Counted from the stretch's first letter, positions 43,349-55,025 are shown. The stretch is 64,000 bases of DNA from an uncultured Pelagibacteraceae bacterium (GCA_902628305.1 CACOMK010000003.1:1-64000); one strand, 5' to 3'. The notes: a model not told the origin generated them from the letters alone. Numbers and translations are program-made.

Positions 43349-43490
43349 GGACCCCGTTTGCTTAATTAACTAAGTTAATTAGGCAGCAAGTGCGTAACTT
43401 TCGTTAGCAATTATAATTTAGCCCGTTACGGTGGAACAATCCCGAACGAAAGAATAGCCTTTAGTCACCCGTCGAATCTAGTTCACCCCC
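43324..43490 (-). ncRNA. ssrA: Two-piece (permuted) tmRNA, coding piece, tag ANESYALAA
   Basis: Minus strand GGGGGTGAACTAGATTCGACGGGTGACTAAAGG..., then GCT AAC GAA AGT TAC GCA CTT GCT GCC TAA at 43408-43379, post-stop hairpin TAATTAAC-TTA-GTTAATTA. 3' end approximate. Confidence 0.93.
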
Positions 43491-43501
43491 ATAAGTTGTA
43501 A

Positions 43502-43595
43502 TGGTGGAGGTGGTGGGTACTGCCCCCACGTCCGAAATGGTTATTACGAAATTCGTTTATCGTCGTAGTTGGAAAACCAACTTTATTAATATAAA
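43502..43595 (-). ncRNA. ssrA: Two-piece (permuted) tmRNA, acceptor piece (5' end approximate)
   Basis: Minus strand ...GGACGTGGGGGCAGTACCCACCACCTCCACCA with encoded CCA; CACCTCC pairs with 5' GGGGGTG of the coding piece; 11-nt intervening segment 43491-43501. Confidence 0.9.
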
Positions 43596-43623
43596 AGTAA
43601 TTACAACAGATTCAATAACAATC

Positions 43624-44571
43624 ATGAAATTAACTAAAGAACAACAAGAAGAAATAAAAAATCAACAATCTCAAAGCAATCAAACGAAAAGAGTTACTGC
43701 ACCGGAGCTTGAAAAAATCCTATATGAAGCAATCCCCGCTTTAGATCATGGTTTTGTTAGAGTAGTTGATTACATGGGTGATGATACATCTATAGTACAA
43801 TCAGCTAGAGTATCATATGGAAAAGGAACAAAACAAGTTTCAACAGACAAAGGTTTAATTAAATATTTAATGAGACATTGGCACAGTACACCATTTGAAA
43901 TGTGTGAAATTAAATATCATGTAAAGCTTCCAATATTTATCGCAAGACAATGGATCAGACACAGAACAGCAAATGTAAATGAATACTCTGCAAGGTATTC
44001 AATTCTAGATAAAGAATTTTACCTTCCTTCACAAGAAAATTTAGCAGCTCAATCAACAAGCAATAGGCAAGGAAGAGGAGATATTTTGGAAGGAAAGCAG
44101 GCCGAGGAAGTATTAGAACTTTTAAAAAATGATGCAGAGAGAACCTATGATAATTATGAGACTATGCTTAATGAAAGATTTGATGGATCAACAATTGACC
44201 AAAATAAAAAAGGCTTAGCAAGAGAACTTGCAAGAATGAATTTAACATTAAATACTTATACTCAATGGTATTGGAAAACTGATTTATTAAATTTAATGAA
44301 TTTTTTAAGATTAAGAGCAGACAGTCATGCTCAATATGAAATTAGGGTGTATGCCGATATAATGTTAGAGTCTGTAAAAAAATGGGTTCCCATAACCTAT
44401 GATGCTTTTATGGATTATAGAGTTGGTGGAACAGAAGTTTCTGCAAAAGGAAAATTAATTATTCAAAAACTTATTAAGGGCGAAAATGTAGATGAAGAAA
44501 GTTCTGGATTATCTAAAAGAGAGTGGAATGAATTAATGACTGCTTTTGATCTCAAAGATAAGTTGATTTAA
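43624..44571 (+). CDS. thyX: FAD-dependent thymidylate synthase (start moved from 43501 to ATG 43624)
   Basis: [43 protein letters not shown] (RHR motif). Confidence 0.95.
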   Translation: MKLTKEQQEEIKNQQSQSNQTKRVTAPELEKILYEAIPALDHGFVRVVDYMGDDTSIVQSARVSYGKGTKQVSTDKGLIKYLMRHWHSTPFEMCEIKYHVKLPIFIARQWIRHRTANVNEYSARYSILDKEFYLPSQENLAAQSTSNRQGRGDILEGKQAEEVLELLKNDAERTYDNYETMLNERFDGSTIDQNKKGLARELARMNLTLNTYTQWYWKTDLLNLMNFLRLRADSHAQYEIRVYADIMLESVKKWVPITYDAFMDYRVGGTEVSAKGKLIIQKLIKGENVDEESSGLSKREWNELMTAFDLKDKLI

Positions 44572-45376
44572 TTTTTTCAGCAAAATTTATATATATTTTT
44601 GAAATTTCATGGTCAGGGTAAGCTTCTACTATTGGTTTACCTTTATCTCCAGTTATTCCAACTTCAGGATTGATTGGTATTTCACCTAAAAATTCTTTTT
44701 GAAATTCCTCTGCAGTTTTTTTAACCCCACCTTCTCCAAAAATTTTGTATTTTTTTCCATCGTCTCCAATAAAAAAACTCATATTATCAACTAAACCTAA
44801 AATTTTAACTCCAAGCTTATCAAACATTTTAATTCCTCTTTTAACATCTAAAAGAGCTACTTCTTGAGGTGTGCTTACAATTATAGCACCATCTATTTTA
44901 ATTTCTTGAGAAAATGTAAGTTGAGTATCTCCAGTTCCTGGAGGCATATCCACTATAATAAAATCTAAATCTTTCCAATTTACCTTTTGAGTAAAAGTTT
45001 TAATTGCACTTGTAACCATAGGACCACGCCATATCATTGGAGTTTGTTGATCAGCTAAAAAACCAATTGACATACACTGAATGTCATATTTTGTAATTGG
45101 ATCTAATTTTTGACCATCACTTTTTGGTTTTTCATTAATGTCAAACATTTTAGGGATTGATGGACCATAAATATCTGCATCTAAAAGACCGACTTTGCAT
45201 CCAACTTTCTTTAAAGCTAGAGCAAGATTCGTTGCAAACGAAGATTTCCCAACACCACCTTTTGCACTAGAAATTGCAATTGTAAACTTAGTTCCAAGAA
45301 TAGGATTTTTGGTGAATTTTTTAGGTTCTAGCTTACTTTTCATTGCGGCACTAAGTTCTGGTTTTTTATAGGTCAT
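44552..45376 (-). CDS. mrp: Mrp/ApbC family P-loop ATPase (Fe-S carrier)
   Basis: [32 protein letters not shown]. Confidence 0.93.
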   Translation of the reverse strand: MTYKKPELSAAMKSKLEPKKFTKNPILGTKFTIAISSAKGGVGKSSFATNLALALKKVGCKVGLLDADIYGPSIPKMFDINEKPKSDGQKLDPITKYDIQCMSIGFLADQQTPMIWRGPMVTSAIKTFTQKVNWKDLDFIIVDMPPGTGDTQLTFSQEIKIDGAIIVSTPQEVALLDVKRGIKMFDKLGVKILGLVDNMSFFIGDDGKKYKIFGEGGVKKTAEEFQKEFLGEIPINPEVGITGDKGKPIVEAYPDHEISKIYINFAEKIKSTYL

Positions 45377-45427
45377 AAAAGTATCATTACTTGTTTTTTA
45401 AAATAAAGACACTATATACTTTCGCAT

Positions 45428-46528
45428 ATGTCAGACGATTTTAAAGGTCAAAGTCCTTGGGGTACACCTCCAGGAGGTGGAAGTGGAAATGGGTCGGGTA
45501 AAGGTCCAACACCACCAAATGTCGATGAATTAATACGAGATCTTCAAGATAAAATTAAAAGATTTTTACCCGGAGGAAAAACTTCTGGAGGAAAATCAAT
45601 AAGTTTAATTTTATTAGTTTTAGTTTTTGTATGGTTAGCTAGTGGACTTTATAGAGTGCTACCAGACGAACAAGGTGTAGTTTTAAGATTTGGTAAATTT
45701 GTAAAAACAACCCAGCCAGGTTTGAATTATCATATACCTTTCCCCGTTGAAACTGTGCAAACACCAAAAGTCACAAAAGTCAATAGAATGGATATCGGAT
45801 TTAGATCTGAGAGAGACAGTGGTTTTTCTACTGGTGGTGGAGTTGCAGATGTTCCACAAGAAAGTTTAATGTTAACTGGAGATGAAAATATAGTTAATAT
45901 AGATTTTTCAGTATTTTGGGTAATTAAGGATGCGGGTAATTTTTTATTCAAAATTCAAGACCCAGAAGGAACTGTAAAAGCAGCAGCTGAGACTGCTATG
46001 AGAGAAGTTATTGCTAAAAGTGATATTCAACCAATCTTGACGGAAGGAAGGTCTAAAATTGAGCTTGAAACTCAAGAAATTATCCAAACAATTTTAGATG
46101 ATTACGAAAGTGGAATTCAAATTACGCAAGTGCAAACCCAAAAAGCAGACCCACCAGATCAAGTAATTGATGCATTTAGAGATGTACAGGCCGCTAGAGC
46201 AGATATGGAAAGATCTAAAAACGAAGCTGAAGCTTATGCTAATGATGTAATTCCAAGAGCAAGAGGGGAAGCACAAAAAATTTTACAAGCTGCAGAAGCA
46301 TATAAAAAAGAAGTTGTTGCAAAAGCTGAGGGTGAAGCAAGTAGATTTATTGCAATTTATAGTGAGTATAAAAATGCTAAAGCTGTGACACAAGAAAGAA
46401 TGTATCTTGAAACAATGGAAAAAGTTTTAGCAGACATTGATAAGGTAATTATAGAAAAAAATGCGGGCTCAGGTGTAGTACCTTATCTACCTTTACCTGA
46501 ATTAAAAAAGAAGAAAGCGACAAATTAA
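45428..46528 (+). CDS. hflK: HflK, FtsH modulator
   Basis: SPHF/Band7 domain, Gly-rich N-terminus; followed by hflC. Confidence 0.93.
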   Translation: MSDDFKGQSPWGTPPGGGSGNGSGKGPTPPNVDELIRDLQDKIKRFLPGGKTSGGKSISLILLVLVFVWLASGLYRVLPDEQGVVLRFGKFVKTTQPGLNYHIPFPVETVQTPKVTKVNRMDIGFRSERDSGFSTGGGVADVPQESLMLTGDENIVNIDFSVFWVIKDAGNFLFKIQDPEGTVKAAAETAMREVIAKSDIQPILTEGRSKIELETQEIIQTILDDYESGIQITQVQTQKADPPDQVIDAFRDVQAARADMERSKNEAEAYANDVIPRARGEAQKILQAAEAYKKEVVAKAEGEASRFIAIYSEYKNAKAVTQERMYLETMEKVLADIDKVIIEKNAGSGVVPYLPLPELKKKKATN

Positions 46529-46529
46529 A

Positions 46530-47402
46530 ATGAAAGCTGGAAAAATATTAGCAGGAGTATTAGTTGCAATTGGTGTTGTGGCTTTTTTATCAGTAATAAT
46601 CGTTAAAGAAGTTAATCAAGCAATAATTCTACAATTTGGTGATCCTAAACGAATTATAATGAAACCAGGGTTAAACTTTAAAATTCCATTTATTCAAAAC
46701 GTTGTTTATTTAGATAAAAGAATTTTAAATTTAGATGCTCCACCTGAGGAGGTTATTGCATCAGATCAGAAAAGATTAATTGTCGACGCATTTGCCAGAT
46801 TTCAAATTGTTGACCCACTTAAATTTTATATTTCAGTTGGTAATGAAAGAGTTGCAAGATCAAGATTATCTACAATTATAAACTCAAGAATTAGAAATGT
46901 GTTAGGTCAAGAAGAATTACAAACATTACTATCTAAAGATAGATCTAAACAAATGGCTTTAATTAAAGAAGGTGTAAATAATGAAGCGCAGAACTTTGGA
47001 ATAAACATTGTTGACGTAAGAATTAAAAGAGCTGATCTTCCTCAAGCAAATAGTGATGCAATTTACAGAAGAATGCAGACTGAAAGGGAAAGAGAAGCAA
47101 AAGAATTCAGAGCAAAAGGTGCAGAGATGGCTGTAACTATTACATCAACAGCAGATAAGGAAGTTACGGTAATCTTAGCTGATGCTCAAAAACAATCTGA
47201 GATCATGAAAGGTGAGGGCGATGGACAAAGAAATAAAATATTTGCCGATGCCTTTGGTCAAGATCCTGAGTTTTTTGCTTTCTATAGAGCTATGCAAGCA
47301 TATGAAAAAGCTCTTATTGGTGGTGAAACTTCGTTAATTTTATCGCCCGATAGTGAATTTTTTAAATTTTTTGGAAATATAAAACCAGAAATTCAACAAT
47401 AA
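46530..47402 (+). CDS. hflC: HflC, FtsH modulator
   Basis: Band7 domain; RMQTEREREAKEFRAKGAE. Confidence 0.93.
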   Translation: MKAGKILAGVLVAIGVVAFLSVIIVKEVNQAIILQFGDPKRIIMKPGLNFKIPFIQNVVYLDKRILNLDAPPEEVIASDQKRLIVDAFARFQIVDPLKFYISVGNERVARSRLSTIINSRIRNVLGQEELQTLLSKDRSKQMALIKEGVNNEAQNFGINIVDVRIKRADLPQANSDAIYRRMQTEREREAKEFRAKGAEMAVTITSTADKEVTVILADAQKQSEIMKGEGDGQRNKIFADAFGQDPEFFAFYRAMQAYEKALIGGETSLILSPDSEFFKFFGNIKPEIQQ

Positions 47403-47409
47403 TTCTTAA

Positions 47410-47595
47410 ATGCGTGAGCTAGTTATAGCTTTTGGTCTTTTCTTATTTGTTGAAGGAATTTTATACGCCTTATTTCCAGCAAAAATGAAAAGTATGTTAA
47501 AAAAATTAGAACTTGTTAAGGATAGTCAGCTTAGATCAGGTGGACTTATTTTTGCTCTAATAGGTTTTATAATTATTTATTACATTAAGAGCTAA
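47410..47595 (+). CDS. DUF2065-like small membrane protein
   Basis: 61 aa, two hydrophobic segments, between hflC and degP-like gene. Confidence 0.75.
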   Translation: MRELVIAFGLFLFVEGILYALFPAKMKSMLKKLELVKDSQLRSGGLIFALIGFIIIYYIKS

Positions 47596-47596
47596 T

Positions 47597-49012
47597 ATGA
47601 AAAAAATTAAAATTATATTTTTAACAATAGTTTTATCGTTCTCTTTCTTAATAAATGTAAACTCTAAACCAGTTCCCTCGTCTTTTGCAGATCTTGCAGA
47701 AAAATTAATGCCGTCTGTAGTTAATATTTCCACTACAACAACAGTAGTATCTAACACTAATCCTTTTCCTTTTCAATTTCCTCCAGGATCTCCTTTTGAG
47801 GATATGTTTAAAGAATTCGGGACACCACAGGAAAGAAAATCAGCTGCCTTAGGTTCAGGATTTATTATTGATGAAAAAGGAATTGTTGTTACAAACAATC
47901 ACGTAATTCAAGATGCTGATGATATCATTGTTAGAGTGAATGGTGATCAAGAATTTAAAGCAAAAGTTTTAGGTGCTGATCCACTTATGGATATAGCTGT
48001 TTTACAACTCGAAACAGAGGAAAAATTTATTCCAGTAGCATTTGGTGATTCCGATAAAGCAAGAATTGGAGATTGGGTTTTAGCAATTGGAAATCCGTTT
48101 GGTTTAGGAGGAACAGTCACAGCTGGAATTATTTCAGCCAGAAATAGATCAATTGGTTTATCAAGATATGAGGATTTCATTCAAACAGATGCCTCAATTA
48201 ACTCTGGAAATTCAGGTGGACCTTTGTTTGATATGGACGGAAATGTAATTGGGATTAATACGGCGATACTTGGTCGTAATGGTTCAATTGGAATTGGGTT
48301 TTCTATACCATCAAATAGTGCTCAAATTGTAATTAAGCAATTAATAGAGTTTGGAGAAACAAAGAGAGGTTGGCTGGGTGTAAGAATTCAAGACGTAACA
48401 AAAGAAATTGCTGAGGTTGAAAAATTAGACAAAGCACGAGGAGCATTAGTTGCTAGTGTTGCTGAAAATAGTCCTTCAGAAAAAGCAGGAATTCAAGCTG
48501 GTGATATTATTTTAGAATTTAATGGAGAAAAAATTAATCAAATGAAAGAGCTCCCCGCTATTGTTGCAAGAACAGAAGTTGGAAAAAAAGTCAAAGTAAA
48601 AATTTGGCGAGATAAAAGGGAGATTGAAAAAAATGTTATTTTAGGAAGATTAGAAACTTCAGATGATTTCAAGATAAGTAAAAATCAAGAAACTCAAGAA
48701 AAGAATAATGAAGAGATAATTGAAAGTTTAAAAATAGCAGTAAGACCTTTGACTAAAGAGGATATAAAAATTAGAAAACTACCAAATCAGACGACAGGAC
48801 TTGTTATAACAAAAATTGCAAACACTAGCCCTGTTACAAATTCAATAGAACTTAATAGTATTATTGTTGAAGCTCAAAAGAAAAAAATTAGATCTGCAAA
48901 TGATTTAAGAAATATTATTAAAGAAGTTCTTAACTCAAACCAAAAAACAATTTTACTTGCTATTTATAATAATCAAAATCAACGAAGATATATTGGTATC
49001 AAGCTAGATTGA
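47597..49012 (+). CDS. degP: Do/DegP family periplasmic serine protease with PDZ domains
   Basis: TNNHVI, DxAVLQL, TDASINSGNSGGPLFD. Confidence 0.95.
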   Translation: MKKIKIIFLTIVLSFSFLINVNSKPVPSSFADLAEKLMPSVVNISTTTTVVSNTNPFPFQFPPGSPFEDMFKEFGTPQERKSAALGSGFIIDEKGIVVTNNHVIQDADDIIVRVNGDQEFKAKVLGADPLMDIAVLQLETEEKFIPVAFGDSDKARIGDWVLAIGNPFGLGGTVTAGIISARNRSIGLSRYEDFIQTDASINSGNSGGPLFDMDGNVIGINTAILGRNGSIGIGFSIPSNSAQIVIKQLIEFGETKRGWLGVRIQDVTKEIAEVEKLDKARGALVASVAENSPSEKAGIQAGDIILEFNGEKINQMKELPAIVARTEVGKKVKVKIWRDKREIEKNVILGRLETSDDFKISKNQETQEKNNEEIIESLKIAVRPLTKEDIKIRKLPNQTTGLVITKIANTSPVTNSIELNSIIVEAQKKKIRSANDLRNIIKEVLNSNQKTILLAIYNNQNQRRYIGIKLD

Positions 49013-49923
49013 TCATGGATTTAAAATCCAAGATTATATTAATTTCGGGTCCCACAGCATCAGGAAAATCAAGTTTTGCAATTAAAGTTGCAAAAAAAGT
49101 CGATGGTGAGATTATTAATGCAGATAGCATGCAAGTATACAAAGAGCTTAAAATCTTGTCAGCTAGACCAGATCAAAAAAAATATCATAAAATAAAACAT
49201 CACTTATATGGTTTTCATAATGTAACAAAAAACTTCTCCACAGGTGATTGGCTTAAGCTTGTAATTAAAAAAATTAAGGAAGTTAAAAAAAGAAAAAAAA
49301 CTCCAATTCTTGTTGGAGGGACAGGTTTATATTTTAAAGCTTTGACTGATGGTTTAGTTAAAATACCAAATATTTCATTAAAACTAAGAAATCAAATTAG
49401 AGATTTACAAAAAAAACTTGGACAAAAGAAGTTTTATGAAGAACTATTAAAATTAGATCCACTTTCAAGAGGAAAAATCAACCCTACAGATACCCAAAGA
49501 TCTATAAGAGCTTATGAAGTTAAAAAGTTTACAAAAAGATCTTTGAGTGAATGGTTTAATAATACAAAATCAAACTTCGTGGAAGATGATTTTTTTAAAG
49601 TTTATATTGATTTTCCTAGACAAGAATTAATTGAGCGTATCAATTTAAGAACAAGGGAGATGATTGAAAATGGAGCAATTAAAGAAGTTAAAGATTTCAT
49701 AAAGCTAAGGGTTGGAAAAGATAAAAGTGCTAATAAGGCTATTGGAGTTAATGAAATTACAGAATATTTAAAAAAACAAAAAAATTTGAATGATACTAGA
49801 GATAAAATAGCCATAAAAACTAGACAATACGCCAAAAGACAAAGTACTTGGGCTAGAGGCAACATGATCAGTTGGATGAAACTAAAGCCACAAGACATAA
49901 ATAATTTTTTGAAAAAAATTTAA
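49009..49923 (+). CDS. miaA: tRNA dimethylallyltransferase
   Basis: ISGPTASGKSSFAI, NADSMQVYKEL. Confidence 0.95.
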   Translation: MIMDLKSKIILISGPTASGKSSFAIKVAKKVDGEIINADSMQVYKELKILSARPDQKKYHKIKHHLYGFHNVTKNFSTGDWLKLVIKKIKEVKKRKKTPILVGGTGLYFKALTDGLVKIPNISLKLRNQIRDLQKKLGQKKFYEELLKLDPLSRGKINPTDTQRSIRAYEVKKFTKRSLSEWFNNTKSNFVEDDFFKVYIDFPRQELIERINLRTREMIENGAIKEVKDFIKLRVGKDKSANKAIGVNEITEYLKKQKNLNDTRDKIAIKTRQYAKRQSTWARGNMISWMKLKPQDINNFLKKI

Positions 49924-49975
49924 AATTTTCATTCTTAAACTTGACCAATGAGTACAACTTCAGCTAGATTGCCTA

Positions 49976-51742
49976 ATGCCAAAATTATTAACTGGAGCAG
50001 AAATTGTATTTAAATGTCTTGAAGACCAAAAGGTAGAGTATATCTTCGGTTATCCAGGTGGTGCTGTGTTACCGATTTATGATGAATTAAAAAATCATCC
50101 TTCTATAAAACATATTTTAGTGAGACATGAACAAGGTGCTGGACATGCAGCCGAAGGTTATGCAAGATCATCTGGAAAACCAGGCGTAGTTTTAGTTACA
50201 TCAGGTCCTGGGGCTACTAATGTTGTTACAGCTTTGACAGATGCTTATATGGATTCGGTTCCATTGGTATGTATTTCTGGTCAAGTTCCAACACACTTAA
50301 TTGGAACAGATGCGTTTCAAGAATGCGATACTACAGGAATAACAAGACCTTGCACGAAACATAATTGGTTGGTTAAAGATATAAACGATCTTTCAAAAAT
50401 TATGCACGAAGCTTTTAGAGTTGCTACAACCGGAAGACCTGGTCCAGTTTTAATTGATATTCCAAAAGATGTTCAGTTTGCAAAAACAAAATATAAAAAA
50501 CCAAATAAAGAAAAAAAATTAAATGGAAAATCACATAATAAATTCTCTCAAGATCAAATTGATGAATTATTAAAACTATTAAGTAAAGCAAAAAAACCAA
50601 TCATCTACAGTGGTGGAGGAGTGATTAACTCAGGACCAAAAGCAAGTCAGGCTTTAAGAGAATTTGTTGAGATCACTGGATTTCCAATTACATCCACACT
50701 CCAAGGTTTAGGTGCATATCCTGGAGATGATAATCAATTTTTAGGAATGCTTGGTATGCATGGTACATATGAAGCAAACAATGCGATGCATGATTGTGAT
50801 CTATTAATTAATATTGGTGCAAGATTTGATGACCGTATTACTGGTAAGATAGACGAGTTTTCACCAAACTCAAAAAAAGTTCATATTGATATTGATCCAT
50901 CTTCAATTAATAAAATAATCAAGGTTGATCTTGCAATAGTTGGAGATGTATCAAGTGTAATAAACAAGATTAATAAAACAATTATAAAAAGTAAAAATGG
51001 TCACAGCAAATCAAATAAATCAAATATTGCTAAGTGGTGGGAGCAGATTGAAAAATGGAGAGAAAAAAATTCTCTTAATTTTGTAAATAGCACTGACAGT
51101 ATTAAACCACAACATGCTGTTCAAAGACTTTATGAATTAACTAAGGATCAGGATACTTATGTTACTACTGAAGTTGGACAACATCAAATGTGGGCTGCCC
51201 AACATTATAAATTTAACAAACCAAACAGATGGATGACCTCTGGTGGCTTAGGAACTATGGGGTATGGATTACCAGCGGCTGTTGGTGTACAGATTGCACA
51301 TCCAGAAAAACTTGTAATTGATATTGCAGGAGAAGCTTCAGTATTAATGACAATGCAAGAAATGTCTACTGCAGTTCAATATAATCTTCCTATAAAAATA
51401 TTTATTTTGAATAATCAATACATGGGAATGGTTAGACAATGGCAGGAATTACTTCATGAAAAAAATTATTCTGAGAGTTATTCAGAAGCATTACCAGATT
51501 TTATGAAAATGGCTGAAGCATATGGATGTAAAGGAATTAAAGCAGATGACCCAGCTGATCTTGACGATAAAATTCAAGAAATGATTGATTACGACGGGCC
51601 AGTAATATTTGATTGCCATGTTGATCCAAATGAGAATTGCTTCCCAATGATACCATCTGGAAAACCTCATAACCAAATGATCTTAGGTCCAAAAGATCAA
51701 GAGGAAAATAAAATTAAAGGAAAAGGCAAAGCCTTAGTATAA
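49976..51742 (+). CDS. ilvB: Acetolactate synthase large subunit
   Basis: [20 protein letters not shown]-binding [15 protein letters not shown]. Confidence 0.96.
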   Translation: MPKLLTGAEIVFKCLEDQKVEYIFGYPGGAVLPIYDELKNHPSIKHILVRHEQGAGHAAEGYARSSGKPGVVLVTSGPGATNVVTALTDAYMDSVPLVCISGQVPTHLIGTDAFQECDTTGITRPCTKHNWLVKDINDLSKIMHEAFRVATTGRPGPVLIDIPKDVQFAKTKYKKPNKEKKLNGKSHNKFSQDQIDELLKLLSKAKKPIIYSGGGVINSGPKASQALREFVEITGFPITSTLQGLGAYPGDDNQFLGMLGMHGTYEANNAMHDCDLLINIGARFDDRITGKIDEFSPNSKKVHIDIDPSSINKIIKVDLAIVGDVSSVINKINKTIIKSKNGHSKSNKSNIAKWWEQIEKWREKNSLNFVNSTDSIKPQHAVQRLYELTKDQDTYVTTEVGQHQMWAAQHYKFNKPNRWMTSGGLGTMGYGLPAAVGVQIAHPEKLVIDIAGEASVLMTMQEMSTAVQYNLPIKIFILNNQYMGMVRQWQELLHEKNYSESYSEALPDFMKMAEAYGCKGIKADDPADLDDKIQEMIDYDGPVIFDCHVDPNENCFPMIPSGKPHNQMILGPKDQEENKIKGKGKALV

Positions 51743-51747
51743 TTGTA

Positions 51748-52296
51748 ATGCCGAAATCAAAATCAGCTTATAGCGTGCCTACGAGAAAAGAAAAACCAGA
51801 TACATATATTTTTGTGGTTTGGGTAGATAATGAGGCTGGAGTTCTTGCACGGGTAGTTGGTCTTTTTTCAGGCCGAGGCTATAATATTGAGTCATTAGCT
51901 GTTGCAGAGGTTGATGCAATTAAAAATATTTCTAGAATAACAATTGTTACAACCGGAACACCCCAAGTAATTGATCAAATAAGACTACAATTAACTAAAT
52001 TAGTGCCCGTTCATAAAGTTGCAGAGTTTAAAAGAGAAGACAAAAGCGTAATATTTAAGGAAATGGCTTTATTTAAAGTTGTAGGAAAAAGAAATAAAAT
52101 TGAAAAATGTTTAAATGCTTGTAAAAAATTTAATCCCGTAATATTAGATGAAACAAAAAATTCAGCAGTAATTCAAATAACTGCTCTTAGAAGAGAAATA
52201 GATATAATGAACAAAAAATTAAAGCCTTTAGGACTTATAAGTACATCGAGAACAGGGGCAGTTGCTATGACAAGAGGTGCTAAAATATTTAATTAA
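51748..52296 (+). CDS. ilvH: Acetolactate synthase small subunit
   Basis: ACT domain; NEAGVLARVVGLFSGRGYNIESLAV. Confidence 0.95.
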   Translation: MPKSKSAYSVPTRKEKPDTYIFVVWVDNEAGVLARVVGLFSGRGYNIESLAVAEVDAIKNISRITIVTTGTPQVIDQIRLQLTKLVPVHKVAEFKREDKSVIFKEMALFKVVGKRNKIEKCLNACKKFNPVILDETKNSAVIQITALRREIDIMNKKLKPLGLISTSRTGAVAMTRGAKIFN

Positions 52297-53337
<1,041 letters not shown>

Positions 53338-53418
53338 ATTTTATTAGTAAATTATTGCTACAATAATTCGATTATTTCACCTATACTTTTTTAAATAAAT
53401 TTAAAAACGAGGGAAATA

Positions 53419-54981
53419 ATGAAGACTAAAAATATACTAAGAATACTATTGTCATTAGTTCTAGTATTTGGGTTTTCTTCTGCATGGGCAAAGACTATTA
53501 AATGGTCTATGCAAGGAGACAGTCTAACACTAGATCCACATGCGCAAAACGAAGGTCCAACTACTCAGGTATCAAGACAAGTCTATGAAGCACTTGTTCA
53601 AAGAGGCCTTGATATGAAAATAGGACCTGCTTTAGCAACAAAGTGGAGAGCAACAGATCCAAATAATTGGGAATTTACATTAAGAAAAGGTGTAAAATTT
53701 TCTGATGGTTCTGATATGACATCAGAAGATGTTGTATTTAGCATATTAAGAGCTAAACAAAGGACATCAGATTTTAAAGAGTACATAAGTACAATTTCGG
53801 GAGTTAAAGCGATTGGAGATCATACTGTTGTGATTACAACCAGTAAACCAAATCCTATTCTCTTAAATCAACTTTCAAATATTTTTATCATGTCAAAAGC
53901 ATGGTCAGAGAAAAATTTTGCAATGGCACCACAAAATTGGGATGCAGGGCAAGAAACTTTCTCAGCTACTAATGCATTAGGAACTGGGCCTTTTAAAATT
54001 ACTTTGAGAGAACCTAATACTAAAACTGTGTTTAAAAGAAATAAACACTGGTGGGGCGAGATGAAAGATAAAAAAGTTACTCAAATTGAATTGCTGCCAA
54101 TTAAAAATGCAGCAACTAGAGTTGCAGCTTTATTATCTGGAGAAATTGATATAGTTACAGATGCACCTGTTCAGGATTTAAAAAGAATTGGTTCTTCATC
54201 AGGTCACAAAGTTGAAAGCACTGCACAAATGCGTACAATTTTCCTAGGAATGGATCAAGCAGCTGACAAGTTAAGAACAGGTAACACAGGAGATAATCCA
54301 TTTAAGAAAAAACAGGTAAGACAAGCTCTTTATCAAGCAATTGATATAGAGGCCATCAAGAAAAAAGTTATGAGAGGTTTAAGTGAACCAGCAGGGATTA
54401 TAACTTTCCCAGGTGTAAATGGTTACACTAAAGATCTTGATAAAAGATTACCTTACGATGTTAATGCTGCAAAAAAACTATTAGCGGATGCAGGATATCC
54501 AGATGGTTTTGATGTTGAGCTAAGATGTCCAAATGACAGATATGTTAACGATGAAGCAATTTGTACAGCTGTTGTTGGAATGTTAGGTAAAATTGGTGTC
54601 AACGTGAACTTGTTTGCACAAACTAAAAGTAAACATTTCAAAGAGCTAAAAGATAACCAGGGTGATTTCTATATGCTTGGTTGGGGTGTTCCTACTTTAG
54701 ATAGTCACTATGTATTTCATTACTTATATGAGTCAGGTGCTAGCTGGAATAAAGTTAACTTTAGCAACTCAGAAGTAGATGCTGCTATCAGAGTTATGGA
54801 AGGTGAAGTTGATTTAGAAAAAAGAAATGCTGCAATTGCAAATGCTTGGAAAATTGTAAAAGATGATATTTCTTATCTTCCTTTGCATCACCAGGTAATT
54901 TCTTGGGCATCTAAAAGCAATGTTAATGTACCTATCAGACCGAATAACGAACCGTTATTCAGAACTGCTAGTTTTAACTAA
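53419..54981 (+). CDS. ABC transporter substrate-binding protein, family 5 (peptide type)
   Basis: Signal peptide; family-5 SBP pattern (LDPHAQNEGPTTQVSRQVYEALVQRG). Confidence 0.92.
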   Translation: MKTKNILRILLSLVLVFGFSSAWAKTIKWSMQGDSLTLDPHAQNEGPTTQVSRQVYEALVQRGLDMKIGPALATKWRATDPNNWEFTLRKGVKFSDGSDMTSEDVVFSILRAKQRTSDFKEYISTISGVKAIGDHTVVITTSKPNPILLNQLSNIFIMSKAWSEKNFAMAPQNWDAGQETFSATNALGTGPFKITLREPNTKTVFKRNKHWWGEMKDKKVTQIELLPIKNAATRVAALLSGEIDIVTDAPVQDLKRIGSSSGHKVESTAQMRTIFLGMDQAADKLRTGNTGDNPFKKKQVRQALYQAIDIEAIKKKVMRGLSEPAGIITFPGVNGYTKDLDKRLPYDVNAAKKLLADAGYPDGFDVELRCPNDRYVNDEAICTAVVGMLGKIGVNVNLFAQTKSKHFKELKDNQGDFYMLGWGVPTLDSHYVFHYLYESGASWNKVNFSNSEVDAAIRVMEGEVDLEKRNAAIANAWKIVKDDISYLPLHHQVISWASKSNVNVPIRPNNEPLFRTASFN

Positions 54982-54991
54982 TTAAAAATTA

Positions 54992-55025
54992 TTACAAGCC
55001 CTTTAAAAATTTAAAGGGCTTGTAA
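54992..55025 (+). terminator. Strong stem-loop between SBP and permease genes
   Basis: TTACAAGCCCTTTAAA / TTTAAAGGGCTTGTAA, 16-bp perfect stem, 2-nt centre. Confidence 0.75.

Noticed and set aside
49948-50007. Possible leader peptide [21 protein letters not shown] upstream of and overlapping ilvB
   Set aside because: No branched-chain-rich codon run and no attenuator hairpin seen; overlaps the ilvB start out of frame.
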